DNA of 64,000 nucleotides from Atrina japonica. Lineage: Eukaryota; Mollusca; Bivalvia; Pterioida; Pinnidae. The first letter of the stretch is position 1; the number at the start of each line of letters is the position of its first letter. Below are positions 62,228 through 64,000 of this stretch, piece by piece. The notes beneath the pieces are model-generated. The model saw only the letters and a list, made by a program, of their open reading frames with translations, had not been told where the DNA came from and made no database searches. The position numbers and the translations under genes are program-made. The stretch covers positions 722,001 through 786,000 of the forward strand of contig BROG01000243.1 in assembly GCA_030159075.1 (NCBI GenBank), in the 5' to 3' direction.

Positions 62228-62236
62228 GACGTCACA
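62228..62236. promoter_or_regulatory. CRE-like TGACGTCA word
   Basis: The palindromic cAMP-response word ATGACGTCA occurs once here, in a modestly GC-richer stretch (GGTCCGGCGGGAGAC follows). No start site or exon could be linked to it. Confidence 0.2.
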
Positions 62237-62437
62237 GTAAGCACACAAAACCTGGTCCGGCGGGAGACATTATTAACATTGCAAATGACCATCTCCATGG
62301 AATTTGTATTATGTAGAGAATATTTAAAACGTTATTAGACTTTTATTCAGCCTAATGATTCAGTTTAAAATTTAAGTTAGGTATTCCTATTTTCGAAGTG
62401 AGCTGCACGGACACTTGTGACTTCGATCGACACCTTA

Positions 62438-62724
62438 GTTGTTGTTGTTAACGCCGCACTCAAGAATCTTTCACTCATATGGAGATGTCACCAAATGCCG
62501 GTGAAGGGCTTTAAATTTTTGCCTATGCCTGGTACTTACGGCCATTGAGCAGTGAGGGTTCTTTAACATGCCGATACCTACTATGATACGGGTGTCATGT
62601 TATAAATTTTGTATTTACATTCAAAAAATTCAAAATTTACAACATGACAACGGGACCTCAGTTTTTACTGTCTCATCCTCAGGTTGCAAATCGAAAACTC
62701 TACCGTGGAGCCACGACGGCTCTC
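62438..62724 (-). mobile_element. tRNA-derived SINE, family 1, copy 4, with insertion
   Basis: Recognisable by AAGAATCTTTCACTCATATG, CCAAATGCCGGTGAAGGGCT and the tail sequence. The tRNA-like head is diverged (GTGGCTCCACGGTAGAG on the minus strand). A 57-bp palindromic sequence interrupts it at 62593-62649. Confidence 0.85.
62593..62649. mobile_element. 57-bp palindromic insertion with 5-bp target duplication
   Basis: TGTCATGTTATAAATTTTG at one end and CAAAATTTACAACATGACA at the other: inverted repeats matching at 18 of 19 positions around a 19-base AT loop. ACGGG occurs directly on both sides (62588-62592 and 62650-62654). Removing the insert plus one ACGGG restores the sequence of the other SINE copies. 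Confidence 0.9.
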
Positions 62725-63425
62725 ATTGAGATTATCCATATTGACACCTAGTGTCATTGGTACTATAAAACAGAATCCATAGGTCTATATTATATTTTCT
62801 TTTATGGTGATTAAGTAACCAAGTAATTTCGGAAAGTGCAATTAATTTCGGCAATTGCTTCCAAGTAATTTTATTATCCACACTATGATAACATGTTCTG
62901 GTATATAAATTCTGCATTGTGTAGTACATGTATATGAATAATTCGAATTTAGATTTTTAGTAGTCTACTACACTAAGTGCCGATTTCCATATTTCTGAGG
63001 AGCCGAAATCACTCGGTGCCAATTTGACTTGGATACGAGTTGATCATCAATACCATACATAGACATCGAAGTAATTGGACTATTTTAGTGTTTTATTTTG
63101 TGTTTTCCTCAAATAGATAAATAAAATTACTAAATTTGGGTAGATTGGATTCACTTGAAATACGTTTTTATCCCATTAGGATGAAAACAAATGACTACGC
63201 ATGTCTACGAACTTTCCGATGCGAGGTCGGTATGAATATTACCCACAATACCATTTGTTTATTTGATACACACCCACTAATAATATTTATTATTTTCATA
63301 TTAGTAAAACTTTTAGACAAGCCAACTTTGTATCTTTATATAAGGATATATTATCACTTAAAGAAAAAATCACGCCCTAGCCGCTGCTAATGCTGCTTTA
63401 GGATGCTGATGATAGTTATGTATCT

Positions 63426-64000
63426 AACAATGAGTAGGATTTTGATTTCTCTCATCTTCAGTTCTTGTTTTGGAGAGGGAAGACTGTTTAGTGTTTGCAG
63501 AAGCAGGCATCCTATAAATGATATATAAATAGATATCTTATATTAAATGTTGTGGGCTGGAGAAAAGTGAAAAGACCAGTTTGAAAGCAAATTTTTTCTA
63601 AAGATTGGTCATGACTTAAAAGTGGTCTCAAAGTCCATTTTCTGTATTTTACTGTCCTCAAGATAAAACAATCACTAGGACATGGAAAAATGTAGACTGA
63701 TATAAGAAGAATAAAATCAAAAACATCTCAGGTATGTATAATGTAACTAAAATATATTTACATATATGTATATTGCAAGGTGACCTTAATTTGTCTCCAA
63801 GCTTTTGTTAGTTTATACATCATATGAAGTCAAATAAAATAAACATAAAAACGACAAGAAGAAGTAACATGGGATGACATCCCCCCCTTTTCTGGGGCTA
63901 GGGTTCCCCATGACCAACGCATCAACAACAGCAATAAAAAAAAAAATTTCAGTATGGTACTATATACTATTTACCTGCTATGCCCTTCAAATATGCTACT
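63426..64000 (-). CDS. possible last two exons of an unknown minus-strand gene (right edge)
   Basis: At the extreme right, the minus strand reads ...GGCATAGCAG/GTAAAT (exon ending at 63977). At about 63511, ATTTATAG/GATGCC offers an acceptor. Joining them keeps an open frame through MPASANTKQSSLSKTRTED to a TAG near 63428; a second frame is also open. A Ser/Lys/Thr-rich tail would be ordinary for a C-terminus, but no family was recognised and there is no upstream sequence to confirm it. Confidence 0.25.

Overview
The window is eukaryotic and AT-rich, dominated by introns and interspersed repeats. It is most likely from a bivalve mollusc, or at least a lophotrochozoan. Three things suggest this: one intron-rich animal gene whose protein is clearly a PRL/PTP4A phosphatase; several tRNA-derived SINEs; and many short non-autonomous DNA elements of kinds I associate with bivalve genomes. 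The species cannot be named from the sequence alone, and the repeat-to-bivalve link is recollection rather than a search result. There are no bacterial-type operons, rRNA genes, CRISPR arrays or convincing standalone tRNA genes.

The one gene I can reconstruct completely lies on the minus strand. Five coding exons (31309-31199, 29253-29161, 13434-13304, 12541-12467, 11096-10985) join across GT-AG introns, with phase kept at every junction. They give a 173-residue protein-tyrosine phosphatase type IVA (PRL) with the HCVAGLGR active site and a C-terminal CCIM prenylation box. Intron 2 is 15.7 kb and intron 1 is 1.9 kb. Together they hold most of the tandem repeats, several MITEs, a SINE and a decayed non-LTR retrotransposon. 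Sequence below 10985 down to about 5700 may be a long 3' UTR; the 5' UTR and promoter were not located.

Layout. 1-5.7 kb: a possible exon at the left edge, a 150-bp tandem repeat, a decayed coding-like patch, a canonical-looking CCAAT/TATA/Inr promoter followed by four 47-bp repeats, and SINE and repeat debris. 5.7-31.3 kb: the PRL transcription unit. 31.3-45.5 kb: repeat-rich, with an 84-bp near-perfect palindrome, SINEs and MITEs, and no firmly supported gene. 45.5-46.4 kb: a 39-bp minisatellite that is open in several frames but probably non-coding. 46.4-64 kb: SINEs, TIR elements and long TA/TG tracts, with a weak candidate for the last exons of another minus-strand gene at the extreme right edge (63.4-64.0 kb).

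The most noteworthy non-genic structures are: a 57-bp palindromic insertion with a 5-bp target duplication inside a SINE, with a possible footprint at the same site in another SINE copy; a non-LTR element lying inside a 26-bp minisatellite; at least ten TA-flanked pogo-like inverted-repeat elements of several unrelated sequence subfamilies; and five copies of a 77-98 bp TTAA-bounded palindromic element.
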